Positions 44,487 through 54,030 are shown, numbered from the stretch's first letter. The stretch is 64,000 nucleotides of DNA from Symbiodinium natans (GCA_905221605.1 CAJNDS010002345.1:62001-126000); one strand, 5' to 3'. The notes: generated by a model not told the origin, from the letters alone. Numbers and translations are program-made.

Positions 44487-45318
44487 CTTCAAGCAAGCAA
44501 GCTCCATACACAACAAAAAAGGGTTTAGGCAGTTTAGGGTTTAGGGCTTTAGGGCTTTAGGGTTTTAGGGTTTTAGGGTCTTAGGGTCTTAGGGTTTTAG
44601 GTTGTTAGGGCTTTAGGATTTTAGTGCTTTTCGTGTTTTGGGGTTTTAGAGTCTAGGGCTTTTAGGGTTGCAGGTCGAGGGGGGTTGGATCCCACAGTGC
44701 CTCCACGCCTTATCGACTCGGAGAACCCTGTGAAGCCTGAAGCCTAAACCCTAAACCCTAAACCCTAAACCCTAAACCCTAAACCCTAAACCCTAAACCC
44801 TAAACCCTAGGGGGGGGGGGTAGGAGCCACACCTTTTAACAAAAGGAGGGTGGTAAAAACAATTTAAAAAAACCTGGCCCCTAGAACCCCAAAGGCCTAA
44901 ACCCCTAAACCCCTAAAGCGCTGTGGCCCAGCCCTTAAAGCCCTAAAGCGCTGTGGCCCTAAACCCTTAAAGCCCTTAAAGCCCTAAAACCCTAAAAATT
45001 GAGAGACCCTAAACAGACCCTCTAAAAAGAAAAAAACCCTCAAGCCCTTGAGACTCTGAGAGAAAAGAAGCAGAAACCCCGATTGAGAGACCGGGCCGAT
45101 ACTTCGGGGCAGCCCGTCAGATTCCGCCTGGAAGCCTGGGGCTTCTTCTGGGGCTTCTCGGGCTTTGTAGGGTCTACACAGAGTTTAGGGAGTTTAGGGC
45201 TTGAGGTTTGAAGTTTAGGGTTTAGGGGTTTAGGGGTTTAGGGTTTGAAAGGTTTAGGGTTTAGGGTTTGTGGCTCTGCTGCTTGAGTCCGATGGACGCG
45301 CTCAGCTCCACACGACTA

Positions 45319-46440
45319 GGCGATGGTCACCATCACCCTGTCGCCTTGGCACGTTACCTGAAATGGTCCCTCACGAAACTGTGCATTGCCACCTCTCCGG
45401 CGCCATGCCACGATGTGGGTACCAAGCTGCACGAGGCTGGCCAATTTCTCAGCCGTCGTGGGATTCAACAAAACAGTTAGTGGGCATGCTTCAAGAATTT
45501 CCTGCGCGGGAACCGTTTCAGGAAGCAACAGGAGGAACTCTACAATTTCCTTGAGGCATGTCGTGGAGTCGTTAGCATGTCTTACAGCAACACTCCAAAC
45601 AAAAACCAGTGGATCCAGCGGCCTAGGCATCTCCTGCGGTGTCGCAGCTGGTCGCATGCAGGCCCAGAAGGGCGTGGGGCCGGGGGTGCGCACGGCGGGC
45701 TTGCGGCTCAAGCTGATCTCACATTTATGCTCTGTACTCAGAAAGCTCAGATCAGCCTCAATGTGTGCTGTGAGGCATTTGGGGGCCTTTCTCAAATGGA
45801 GGCGAAGCCTGGGCGTGGTCCAAAACTCCATGGAACACACTGCGCATCGCGTACCTGCAATGTGAGCTGTGGAGCTCGCATGCATATGTCTTCGGGAGAG
45901 GTGAGAGCACAACGCAGCGCGCGTGGAGAAAAGACCACCACAAACGACACATAGGAAGCCAGAGTGGCCAGAAGCAGCCGGCAGGCTGAAGATCCCACCG
46001 CCTTCATCGTGCAAGCGACACAGGTCTCTCGCTTTGCGAACAAGGCTGTCGCGCGCCTCAGCTTGTTTTCGGCCAGCTTGCCGCTTCAGCGCAGCAGGCA
46101 AACGTCGAAGCCACGTCAGGTGTCCATGCAGAAAGTGTAGCGCTTCTGCTCTTGCCTGCGGCACCTCTATGCCTGCCTCAGTGTCACGGGCAGCCTCACG
46201 GAGTGCATTGAGGGCAGCGTCTAGCCACTCCGGGGCCGCTTGAAGGATCGACCACAGGTAGCCCGGTCCCTGCGTCGCGATCGTGTGCAGCTGCATGGCT
46301 CTGGCCGCCGTCACATGGACCTCTACCGGGAAGAGTCCGGTAAGGGCGCAGACCTCCGCATCAGTCAAGCCTCGAGAGGAGAACCCTGTAAGCGATCGCG
46401 TCATCTTTCGGTACCACCCATACACATGGGACCTAAGGCG
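45319..46440 (-). mobile_element. C-terminal fragment of a non-LTR (LINE-type) retrotransposon ORF
   Basis: A minus-strand frame open for about 370 codons ends at TAA/TAG near 45316. Its start is missing: it is already open at 46440, where a degenerate TTCAGGG array begins, so the element is 5'-truncated there. It has no GT/AG interruption. Two zinc-finger-like motifs are visible, counted from the codon at 46425: C159-x2-C162-x12-H175-x4-H180 and C194-x2-C197-x12-H210-x6-C217. The N-terminal part (TRSLTGFSSRGLTDAEVCAL) is helical. This layout matches the region after the reverse transcriptase in LINE-like ORF2 proteins annotated in dinoflagellates; the RT itself is absent. No poly-A tail is obvious; the left end also meets TTTAGGG repeats at 45180-45270. 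Family assignment is from memory of the pattern. Confidence 0.6.
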
Positions 46441-46602
46441 AGGTTTAGGGTTCAGGGTTCAGGGTTCAGGGTGCAGGGTTCAGGGTTCAGGGTTCAGGGT
46501 TCAGGGTTTAGGGTTTAGGGTTTGGGGTTCAAGGGTTAGGGTCTGCAGGGTTTAGGGCTGAGGGGTTTAAGGTTTAGGGTTTAGGTGTTTACAGTTTAGG
46601 GG

Positions 46603-46650
46603 TACCATGGACTGGGGCTCCGGCGTCGTCAAGAAAGCATTCCAAGACAT
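46603..46650 (-). CDS. Possible short exon
   Basis: Acceptor GCTTAGCAG, then a reading with ADVLECFLDDAGAPVHG. A plus-strand alternative (MDWGSGVVKKAFQDIC) is also open. Confidence 0.3.
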
Positions 46651-46810
46651 CTGCTAAGCACCTAGGACCTGGCTTGTGGCTGCCTGGATGCAAACGCCAA
46701 AGCCGCATAGCCAACAACTTCAATTCCGACCCGAAACCCTAAATCCTAAACCCCAAACCCCAAACCCTAAACCCTAAACCCCAAACCCCAAACCCTCAAA
46801 CCCTCAAACC

Positions 46811-46895
46811 CTAAATGATCAGCCCCTGGGTCTGGACCTCGCAGCTGGCATTCAGCGCGTTCGCAGCTTGGAAGATGTTCGACAGCATGTCCTCT
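46811..46895 (-). CDS. Putative terminal exon, unknown protein
   Basis: Acceptor CCCGCAAAG, then EDMLSNIFQAANALNASCEV, QTQGLII and TAG. Confidence 0.5.
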
Positions 46896-46998
46896 CTTTG
46901 CGGGGAAGGGTTTGGGATTTAGGGTTTGGGGTGTGGGGTTTAGGGTTTCGGGTTGTGGGGTTAGGATGTAGGGTTTCGGGTTTGCGATGGGTTGGGGC

Positions 46999-47131
46999 TA
47001 TTTCCTCAAATCGCTGGGCTTCAGTTTGGCAAAAGTTCTGATCGACCACCCAGCACCATCCAGGCCGTGGAAATACGCAATGTTGCTGACACTGTTGTCT
47101 CCGTAGCCACCATCCTACCGTGGAGTAGACC
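46999..47131 (-). CDS. Putative 44-codon cysteine-rich exon
   Basis: A pyrimidine-rich acceptor (GGTTTTTTCCAG) leads to VYSTVGWWLRRQQCQQHCVF, PRPGWCWVVDQNFCQ and EAQRFEEI, ending at a possible GC donor. Another frame is open too (HGRMVATETTVSATLRIST), so the frame is not certain. Confidence 0.42.
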
Positions 47132-47226
47132 CTGGAAAAAACCATATACTTTTTAGGTATAAGTAGCTATAATGGGCATTTGGAACCAAGAAAAGTATTC
47201 AAGTAGAGTACTCCAAAGTTTCTTAC

Positions 47227-47416
47227 CCAGACCACGTGATAATGAGGCTTGCAACTCGGAGCACTGCACGTGGAGGCTGTCCCGCTCAGCAGTAGTCCTT
47301 GCCAGCTTCTTTGACATCGCCCACCGCAAGTCCCTTCGTTTGGTGCCGCTGGCTGCTTTGTTTCTTTCTCTTGTCCTGCTTCTGCTGGGATGTCGACTGA
47401 GGAGAACGCACAGGAC
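47227..47416 (-). CDS. Putative exon with coiled-coil-like segment
   Basis: Acceptor CCAG, 63 codons including RERNKAASGTKRRDLRWAMS and KKLARTTAERDSLHVQCSEL, then a canonical GTAAGAAAC donor. The second part has heptad-like spacing (L, A, L, C, L). A larger open frame in another phase covers the same bases but its composition is less protein-like. Confidence 0.52.
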
Positions 47417-48012
47417 CTGGATTCCCAGCGTTTTGTCATGGGCTGAGGAGGTTCTGCTACCAGCAGCCGGGCTGCCGTCATCCCAAGTACGGCGCCAGCA
47501 CGCCCAAGCGCCTCCACCTTAGCCGATGCTCCCATCATCCCAGGCTCTTGTTCCCCTGTGCCAGCCATCTCCAGACATTGCGGCCGCACAGCAGTGGAAG
47601 CCCAGCTGGTCGAATCCAACACACTGAGCCCTTGTTGGAGTAGTGACTTTCTAAGGGAACCTTGAACTCCTAAACCCTAAAGCCTAAACACCCTGAACCC
47701 TACACCCTAACAACCCTAAACCCCTAAAAAGTCCTGAAAACCCTAAACCCTAAAAACCCTAAGCGCTAAAAACCCTGCCTATGCATACGGGGTATTGTCT
47801 ACACGATGCCCTGCATACAAGGCTCCGTATTGCAATAAGATGCTGGGGTTTAGTATTTAGGGTTTAGGGTTTGGGGCCAAAGATGTTATACGATTTAAGG
47901 GTGCCTACACTCTCCCCAAGCAAGCCGCGGGAACTCCATACCTCAGCCTTAAGCCCCAAAAGGGCCCTAGCTTAGGGTTTAGGGTTTAGGGTTTAGGGTT
48001 TAGGGTTTGGGC

Positions 48013-48087
48013 CCTGGCCCGATGTCTCCTGAATGACAGGCTTGATGGACTCAACCAGCCTGGTGTGCCGTCGGCCAGTTCCCGAAA
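48013..48087 (-). CDS. Putative exon, unknown protein
   Basis: Reads RRHTRLVESIKPVIQETSGQ between telomere-like flanks, to a GC donor. Confidence 0.48.
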
Positions 48088-48231
48088 CTCAAACCCTACA
48101 CCCTATCTAAACCCTAAACCCTAAACCTCTCTACCATTATAACCCTAGGCAATTTGATCCATTTTGGCCCCTCTGACCCCTTTGACCCCCCATTGTTCAG
48201 CACGAATTAGGCAAGTTGATCCATTCTAGGC

Positions 48232-48600
48232 CTGGTGTTTAGGGTTTCAGGTCCTCACGGCCTGGTGTTTAGGGTTTCAGGGCCTCAAGGCGTGGTAAGG
48301 GTTTCAGGGCCTCAAGGCCTGACATTTAGATTTTCAAGGCCTCACGGCCTAGTGTTCAGGGTTTCAGGGCCTCAAGGCCTGGTGTTTAGGGTTTCAAGGC
48401 CTCACGACCTGGTGTTTAGGGTTTCAGGGCCTCAAGGCCTGGCGTCTAGGGTTTCAAGGCCTCCTTGTGTTTAGGGTTATTTTGGCCTCAAGGTCTGGTG
48501 TTTAGGGTTTCAAATCCTCACATCCTGGTGTTGAGGGTTTCAGGGCCTCAAGGCCTGGTGTTTAGAGTTTCAAGGCCTCACTGCCTGGCGTGGCTTGTGT
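48232..48600. repeat. 30-bp tandem repeat containing a telomere unit
   Basis: Unit TTTAGGGTTTCAGGGCCTCA plus AGGCCTGGTG, 30 bp, about 12 copies. The peptide GPQGLVFRVS read from it is a by-product. The AGGCCT core is palindromic. Confidence 0.9.
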
Positions 48601-49403
48601 TAAGTGCTTGGTACTACGACGTGATTGTTTTGTGCATTGGTGCATCCGAAGGGAAATAATGAACCTTCTATTTTCTTAGTGGTATGGGATTCTTTGGGCG
48701 GGTGGGATTTTTCCGTTGCCTAGACACACTGCTGGCCTAGTAAATGCTCGAAGTTGAGATGCTGAACCCTAAACCCTAAACCCTAAACCCTAAGCCCTAA
48801 GCCCTAAGCCCTAAGCCCTAAGCCCTAAGCCCTAAGCCCTAAACCCTAAACCCTAAACCCTAAACCCTAAACCCTAAACCCTGTACAGTACCCTATAGTA
48901 CCCTAAAACTTGGAGTAAACCCTTTAACCCTGAACCCTAAGCCCATGTATTCTACCAGCGACCAAAAAAGCGTATGGAAGCTGGAGAATTGACCAATTAC
49001 GCTTCAGGTGTGCGCTTCACGGCACTCCAGGGCCATTTACTTAGGGCTTAAGGGTCCAATTATGGGGTTTAGGGTTTAGGGGCGGGTTAGGGTTCAGGGC
49101 ACGTTTAGTACACATGTTTTCTGTCACTTCAGCTCTTGCTTCTTGCTTGTGTTGCACAGCATCCCTGCCCATGCAGGGTTTTGAGGACTCTGGTGTTAGG
49201 ATGGTTTATTAGGATGGAATAGGGTTAGGCTTTCGGGTTTCGGGTTGAGAGTGCTTATTGGTTCTTCCCATGGAATGAGGAATCAGGTACCTTGTCCCCT
49301 CTACAAAACCCTTCCTTTGGCCCCTAAGCCCTAAGCCCTAAGCCCTAAACCCTAAACCCTAAACTCTGAACCCTGAACCCTAAACACCGGGTTTGGGGTG
49401 AAC

Positions 49404-49458
49404 GCCAAGCTGTGCAGCGGAGGCACTCCGAGACGTTGCCGGAGTCGGCTGCGGCCAA
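49404..49458 (-). CDS. Putative short cysteine-containing exon
   Basis: Acceptor CAGGCTAAG, then LAAADSGNVSECLRCTAW to a GTTCAC donor. The ECxxLRCT-like core resembles ALRCTQN at 31166. Confidence 0.4.
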
Positions 49459-49566
49459 CTTAGCCTGTCAACCGAGGGCGCAGGACCCCCTAAACCCTAA
49501 ACCCTAAACCCTAAAGCCTAAACACTACACACTAAACCATAAACCACAACCCAACCTTCAAACCGT

Positions 49567-49676
49567 CCCAGACCCCTGGGAGGATCCAAGAAGCAGATCC
49601 CCTTAAGGATCCTAAGAATGACCCAACAGCGTACTATTTGGGGTTTCTACTTTTTGGATCCTCCCAGGGGTCTGGG
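49567..49676. mobile_element. MITE-like element with perfect 23-bp inverted ends
   Basis: The left end CCCAGACCCCTGGGAGGATC (plus CAA) is repeated as an exact complement at the right end; 110 bp in all, no coding capacity. Perfect arms suggest recent insertion. Confidence 0.85.
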
Positions 49677-49958
49677 GTTGAAAGCAAGCTCAAGGAACGG
49701 TTTCGGTACTTAAGGTCTAGGGTCTAGGGTTTAAGGTGAAGGTTTACGAACTGAAGATAAGTTACCATGTTGCATTCACTTGCAGTTTTACAGGACCAGA
49801 GAAACGGAAGGGTTTCACCCACAGTAACCTCCAAACCCTGTGCAGGCCTAATCCCCTGAACCTTGGACCCTCAACCCTCAACCCTAAACCCTAAACCCTA
49901 AACCCTAAAACCTAAACCCTAAACCCTAAACCCTAAGGGCCCCTAAACCAGAACAAAC

Positions 49959-50027
49959 CATGGGAGGCCACAGCTTGCCTGGGCCAGGAGCGAACATCAA
50001 CGGCAAACCCACAGTAGCCCATGGCGA
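49959..50027 (-). CDS. Putative exon, unknown protein
   Basis: Acceptor CTACTCAG, then AMGYCGFAVDVRSWPRQAVA and SH to a GTTTGTTC donor. Confidence 0.47.
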
Positions 50028-50281
50028 CTGAGTAGGGCTTAGGGCTTAGGGCTTAGGGTTTAGGGTTTAGGGTTTAGGGTTTAGGGCTTAGGGCTTAGGG
50101 CTTAGGGTTTAGGGCTTGGGGTTTAGGGTTTAGGGCTTAGGGCTTAGGCCTATTAGGGCTTAGGGCTTAGGGCTTAGGGTTTAGGGTTTAGGGTTTCGGG
50201 TTTAGGGGTTAGGGTTTAGTAGGGAACAAATTGCTCACAGATACAAGGGGTTGGGGAGTGCAAAGCTAAGCAAATGATGCT

Positions 50282-50347
50282 TTAAGATGGTTGCATTCGC
50301 ACTGCCTGCTTGGCAAGCTCCAGCACGATGCTCTCCATGCCGGATGC
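50282..50347 (-). CDS. Putative terminal exon, unknown protein
   Basis: Acceptor TGCGCCAG, then ASGMESIVLELAKQAVRMQP, S and TAA. Amphipathic helix-like. Confidence 0.5.
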   Translation of the reverse strand, partial: ASGMESIVLELAKQAVRMQPS

Positions 50348-50576
50348 CTGGCGCACAAGTGGTTGGGTCCCTAAACCCTAAACCCTAAACCCCAAACCCT
50401 AAACCCTAAAACCTCTTTGTTTAAACCAAGCCATGGTACCCACCCACCGGCTCAGAATCCTAGCATAAAAACAATCCTAAACCGTAAGCCCTAAACCCTA
50501 AACCCTAAACCAATGGTACTCATCAGTCTCATGGTAGAGGAAGCAAGAAAGAACTACCAACTTAGCAATAAACAAA

Positions 50577-50738
50577 ATGAAAGCTGCAGAGCTCGGAAAT
50601 GTAGATGCGGTTGGCGTTGCTTTAACTGGGCCTTCAAGGGCCACCCGCCTTTCGGAATACGAAACAGCAGTAGCACTGAACAGTCTCATGGTAGAAGCAG
50701 CAATAAAAGCAAACGATCGTGATAGGAACTTGGATTGA
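50577..50738 (+). CDS. Small plus-strand ORF with an internal near-repeat
   Basis: ATG to TGA, 53 residues: MKAAELGNVDAVGVALTGPS, then RLSEYETAVALNSLMVEAAI and KANDRDRNLD. The stretch SLMVEAAIKAN resembles SLMVEEARKNY read just upstream (50525-50560) in another frame, so the island looks like a decayed tandem duplication. Could be a gene fragment. Confidence 0.4.
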   Translation: MKAAELGNVDAVGVALTGPSRATRLSEYETAVALNSLMVEAAIKANDRDRNLD

Positions 50739-51220
50739 AATCACAATGGACAACGGACATTTAAGTTGCAAGAAGCTGCTGTTAAACATGAATATACTGG
50801 TAAATGGCTGCAGAAATGATGCTCCTAGTCATCGTAAAACCGTGTTAGTAACATGCGAAATGGGCAGCAAACTAAAAAAATGGGTTTCCCAAAAACACCC
50901 CACCATCCAATAATCTTCAGTGATTTGTTCATGGATCCCCACCCCCCCCCCCCAAAAAAAAAAAAAAAAAACTACAAAATAAAAAACAAAAATAGTAATA
51001 ACAATAATAATAATAATAATAACCAGAGCATATATATATATATATATATATATATAGAGGATATCTCAATCACAGGCAACCCCCAATACAGGAATCGTAC
51101 CAAAGCCTCAACCCTAAACCCCAAACCCCAAACCCCAAACCCTAGACCCTAAACATCTAAATCCTAGACCCTAGACCCTAAACCCTAACCCCAGACCCTA
51201 AACCCTAAACCCTAAACCCC

Positions 51221-51293
51221 TCAGGGCACTCGCAGCGCCTTTTGGGCACGGGAGTCCGTGGTGGGCAGAAGGGAGAGCATGGCGTCCTTGCAG
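51221..51293 (-). CDS. Putative terminal exon, unknown protein
   Basis: Acceptor TTCACCCCAG, then CKDAMLSLLPTTDSRAQKAL, RVP and TGA, followed at once by telomere-like repeat. Confidence 0.5.
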
Positions 51294-51535
51294 CTGGGGT
51301 GAAGGGTAGGTTGAGGAAGGGCTTGGGGTTTGGGGTTTAGGGTTTAGGGTTTAGGGTTTTGGGTTTAGGGTCTAGGGCTCATCATAGGGCTTAGAATCAG
51401 GTCTTGGACGTCAGGCTTAGGATTTTAAGGGCCGCTTGTCAGTCTACGACTCCCTGCAACTATTTGGCAGTCCAGCAACTGGCAACAGTCTAGTCTACAC
51501 CTAGAGCCCTAAACCCTAAACCCTAAACCCTAAAC

Positions 51536-51610
51536 GGAGATCCATGCGCTTTTGCTCACGCGAGTTGGTGGCAGTCGGTCTGCCCATGCGCTGCATTGCG
51601 CGCCAGGATG
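51536..51610 (-). CDS. Putative exon; telomere repeat supplies the donor
   Basis: Acceptor GTAACCGAAG, then SWRAMQRMGRPTATNSREQK and RMDLR, running into CGTTTAGGG so that GTTTAG is the donor. A plus-strand alternative further right (TCVRCGEKICRDGC) has CxxC spacing and is also open. Confidence 0.42.
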
Positions 51611-51781
51611 CTTCGGTTACAGGCAGAAGTGCGGACTAAAGCAACGTGTGTACGTTGCGGAGAAAAGATCTGCCGGGATGGATGTCAAACCCTGGCAAGT
51701 TGCAGGGGCTTGGGGTTTGGGGCTTAAGGTCTAAGTCTAAGCGGTTGTAGGGGTTAGGGTTTAGTCAGCCTCGAAGCAGAA

Positions 51782-51896
51782 TCAAGTTGTCAGGTGTCGG
51801 GTTAGTTTCTTGACGATGATGTTGAGGCCGGAGCAGCCACTGCAGAACCACATAAGCACCAAGGGGGTGTCGGGGGAGCTGCCTTGCATCAGTGCG
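51782..51896 (-). CDS. Putative terminal exon, hydrophobic and Cys-containing
   Basis: Acceptor AGGGTTCAG, then ALMQGSSPDTPLVLMWFCSG, CSGLNIIVKKLTRHLTT and TGA. Possible membrane-proximal or lumenal segment. Confidence 0.55.
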
Positions 51897-52227
51897 CTGA
51901 ACCCTAAATGCTGGACCCTAAACCCTAAGCCCTAAACCCTAAACCCTAAACCCTAAACCCTAAACCCTAAACCCTATACCCTATACCCTCTACCCTAAAC
52001 CCTACAGCCGGCTCTGAAGCCTGTTCTTCAGGGTGGATTGCGTCGCCAGGGTTTGGTCTAGTTCGTGCAGGGAGATTTCGAGACTCATCAGGTTTTTGAC
52101 GTCCGTTGCCACATGGTTTCTACAAGACGATTGTGGGTGCAAACTTCTTGGAAGTTCACGAAGCCACGCCCAAACATGCTCCTCTCAATTCAAAGGAGCC
52201 GCTTGTTGGGTAACAAAAAGGGGGGGG

Positions 52228-52895
52228 CTAAATGGAGACGCGGTCCGAGCGAATGCTGACGCCTTCAAGACCCAAAGCCTGAGACACAAGCTTGAGCTCA
52301 GGCCCCTCATGTCCTCTGCACTCAGGCGCTGGAATCTTGACTGCCTCACCCTTGACGGCCCCACCTGTCTGAAATGTCACTTCCTTGGTAGCCCAGTAAC
52401 CATATCATAATAAGGGCACCCTTTTTGGGTTGGTTACTTCATAAGGGAACCCAGAACCAAACAAAAGAAGCAAAGGGTACCACTGGTCCGCCAAGCTTCT
52501 TGGCTTTGCTCATGCCGGTTCCGCGAACGCCGGTACTGATAGCCCACGACCAGCGACGCAATGCCCAACAACACCTTGGCAGCCCAGCAACCATATCATG
52601 ACACGGGCACCTTTATTTTTTTTTGGGTTGGTTATTTTCTAAGGGAAACCAGAACCCCAAAAAAAAAGGAGAGGTGAAGGGTACCACTGGGCTACCAAGG
52701 CACCGGCAATCCAAGCGCGAAGGTTATGACACCTGTTGGGGCTTCGAAGGCTTCGGCGGATGTCGACGTTGAGACTGTCGACACCGCAGTCGTGGACGCG
52801 GACGTCGACACGGACTGCGGATGGAGCTGTTGATGCTGATCACGGCGTAGTCGTGGGACTAGCGGTTCAAGAATGACTCTGGGCCAAGACAGCTG
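52228..52895 (-). CDS. Single-pass membrane protein, C-terminal part (three exons)
   Basis: Exons 52704-52895, 52500-52574 and 52228-52383 join in phase 0 throughout. Exon 1 (64 codons, partial at its 5' end) is Ser/Thr-rich ([20 protein letters not shown]), like an extracellular stalk, and ends [10 protein letters not shown]. Exon 2 continues [20 protein letters not shown]: together a transmembrane helix followed by a positive stop-transfer run. Exon 3 is a soluble tail ([20 protein letters not shown], later [18 protein letters not shown]) ending in TAG. This suggests a type I-like protein with the tail in the cytosol; function unknown. Both introns are introner-like elements. Upstream exons may lie beyond the TA microsatellite at 52930-53045. 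Confidence 0.72.
52384..52499 (-). other. Introner-like intron (GA-AG) with CTTC duplication
   Basis: 116 nt. The element runs 52384-52495, with ends TTGGTAGCCCAGT and a slightly damaged right end (ACTGGTCCGCCAA). CTTC lies on both sides. Reading on the transcript strand, the intron starts GAAG and the next exon starts GAAG; removing it restores SQ|EVTF in frame. Confidence 0.82.
52575..52703 (-). other. Introner-like intron (GT-AG) with CACC duplication
   Basis: 129 nt. Ends TTGGCAGCCCAG and CTGGGCTACCAA; CACC outside both ends. The intron starts GTGCC and the next exon starts GTG; removal gives LGLP|VLLG in frame within the transmembrane helix. Confidence 0.82.
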
Positions 52896-52929
52896 CTGCA
52901 AAGGATACAGTGTCTTCAATATAATGTAA

Positions 52930-52939
52930 ATAAAAAGGA

Positions 52940-52974
<35 letters not shown>

Positions 52975-52998
52975 TACATATCCACATGTACACACATG

Positions 52999-53032
<34 letters not shown>

Positions 53033-53050
53033 GATATAGATACATATATG
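52930..53050. repeat. TA-rich microsatellite
   Basis: Interrupted (TA)n with ACATGTA words; the Y/I-rich peptides in its frames are artefacts. Others of this kind lie at 14081-14102, 20240-20355, 33745-33765 and 51028-51055. Confidence 0.9.
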
Positions 53051-53176
53051 GAGAGAGAGAGATGTTGCAATACACGTTCTGCTACTGTATTCGTCTTCCT
53101 CAGACACCAAGCACCCGAAACCCTGAATCTTTTCTCTTTGTGAAGCTCCGATGAACCTCAGGCACAAGCCCTGAAC

Positions 53177-53222
53177 CCTGTGCGTGCGAGGAAATCGCAT
53201 CCGACAGAGCGTGTTCGTAAGG
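53177..53222 (-). CDS. Putative short exon
   Basis: Acceptor GACTTAG, then PYEHALSDAISSHAQ to a GTTCAGG donor. The frame remains open beyond it for some 25 codons. Confidence 0.4.
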
Positions 53223-53283
53223 CTAAGTCTTCATACTCATGGGACCTAAACCCTAAACCCTAAACTCTAAACCCTAAATTTGC

Positions 53284-53410
53284 AATGCCCTGATAAGGTT
53301 TTGAGTGTGGAGGCGTCGAACTCTTCGCACTCGTGGGCTTTATGCAGCCATGGTATATCAGGGCAATCTGTGTCTGCCTGGGCCCCATAAGCCGCTTGGA
53401 TAGACCCTAA
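53284..53410 (-). CDS. Putative 42-codon exon, unknown protein
   Basis: Acceptor ACCCTTGCAG, then GSIQAAYGAQADTDCPDIPW and LHKAHECEEFDASTLKTLSG. It ends at a possible GC donor before a telomere-like array. Clear protein-like composition. Confidence 0.57.
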
Positions 53411-53496
53411 CTGCAAGGGTTTCGGGTTTAGGGTTTAGGGTTTAGGGCTTAGGGCCCAAACTGCAACGGAAGCAGATGAACCACTCCTTCCTGGAG

Positions 53497-53594
53497 CTAA
53501 GAAAACCCACGGATGGCCTGCACATTTCCCGCCGACTTCATCTTCATCTTGGCGGCGTCACCTTTGCCATTCTCTTTTTGACTCCATCGAGTGC
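53497..53594 (-). CDS. Putative terminal exon, unknown protein
   Basis: Acceptor CTATTGAG, then RWSQKENGKGDAAKMKMKSA, GNVQAIRGFS and TAG. A longer frame on the same strand overlaps it. Confidence 0.45.
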
Positions 53595-53596
53595 CT

Positions 53597-53715
53597 CAAT
53601 AGGGTTTGCTTTTCGAGTTGAAAATGGGGGGTTTTCTGAAAATAGAATAGGGGTACCCTGCTTTGGGGTGGTCCGGTAGTAAGAAGGTGTTTTCGGGTGT
53701 CCCCTATTTTGGGAT
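53597..53715. other. Short inverted repeat around AATAGGGG
   Basis: GAATAGGGGTACCC (about 53644) and its rough complement GGGTGTCCCCTATT (about 53697) are some 50 bp apart. Could be the core of another small inverted-repeat element. Confidence 0.4.
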
Positions 53716-53974
53716 ATGCCCATACAGGGGTTCCCTTCAACCAGACCCCGAAATCCGAAATTCCTGATTGTAGGAGGCCCACGACCCAGGAAGGGTAGTT
53801 TCGGTCCCCCCCCCCCCTCCGTCAGGGTCAGACGGGCTCGCAAGGTGCAGAGGATTGAGGGAATTGAGGGTTTGGACATTGTAACATAGCATTTAGAGGG
53901 TTTAGGGTTTAGAGGTTTAGTGTAGGGTTTAGACGTAAGCCTCCATAAGCCTCCCAAATCGTGAGCTCTGGGCC

Positions 53975-54030
53975 TGTGAAGAAGAAGCAAGCGGAGACGA
54001 GGAGGAAACTGCGAAGCCTTCGCATTCCTC
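53975..54030 (-). CDS. Possible first exon with signal-peptide-like start
   Basis: ATG then MRRLRSFLLVSACFFFT: basic residues followed by a hydrophobic run, as in a signal peptide, before a possible splice site at CTTCACAG. Not supported further downstream. Confidence 0.28.

Noticed and set aside
45386-46243. Plus-strand open frames opposite the retrotransposon fragment
   Set aside because: The minus frame is far longer and carries paired zinc-finger motifs; the plus frames are shadows.
47098-47125. Dinoflagellate spliced-leader relic (starts TCCGTAGCCA)
   Set aside because: Only the first ten bases match; the rest of the leader (ATTTTGGCTCAAG) is absent.
47167-47622. 151-codon minus frame as a gene
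   Set aside because: Another minus frame within it has a clean AG acceptor, a GTAAG donor and a coiled-coil-like composition, so the longer frame is probably a shadow.
52867-53154. I/Y-rich open frames
   Set aside because: TA microsatellite read in all frames.
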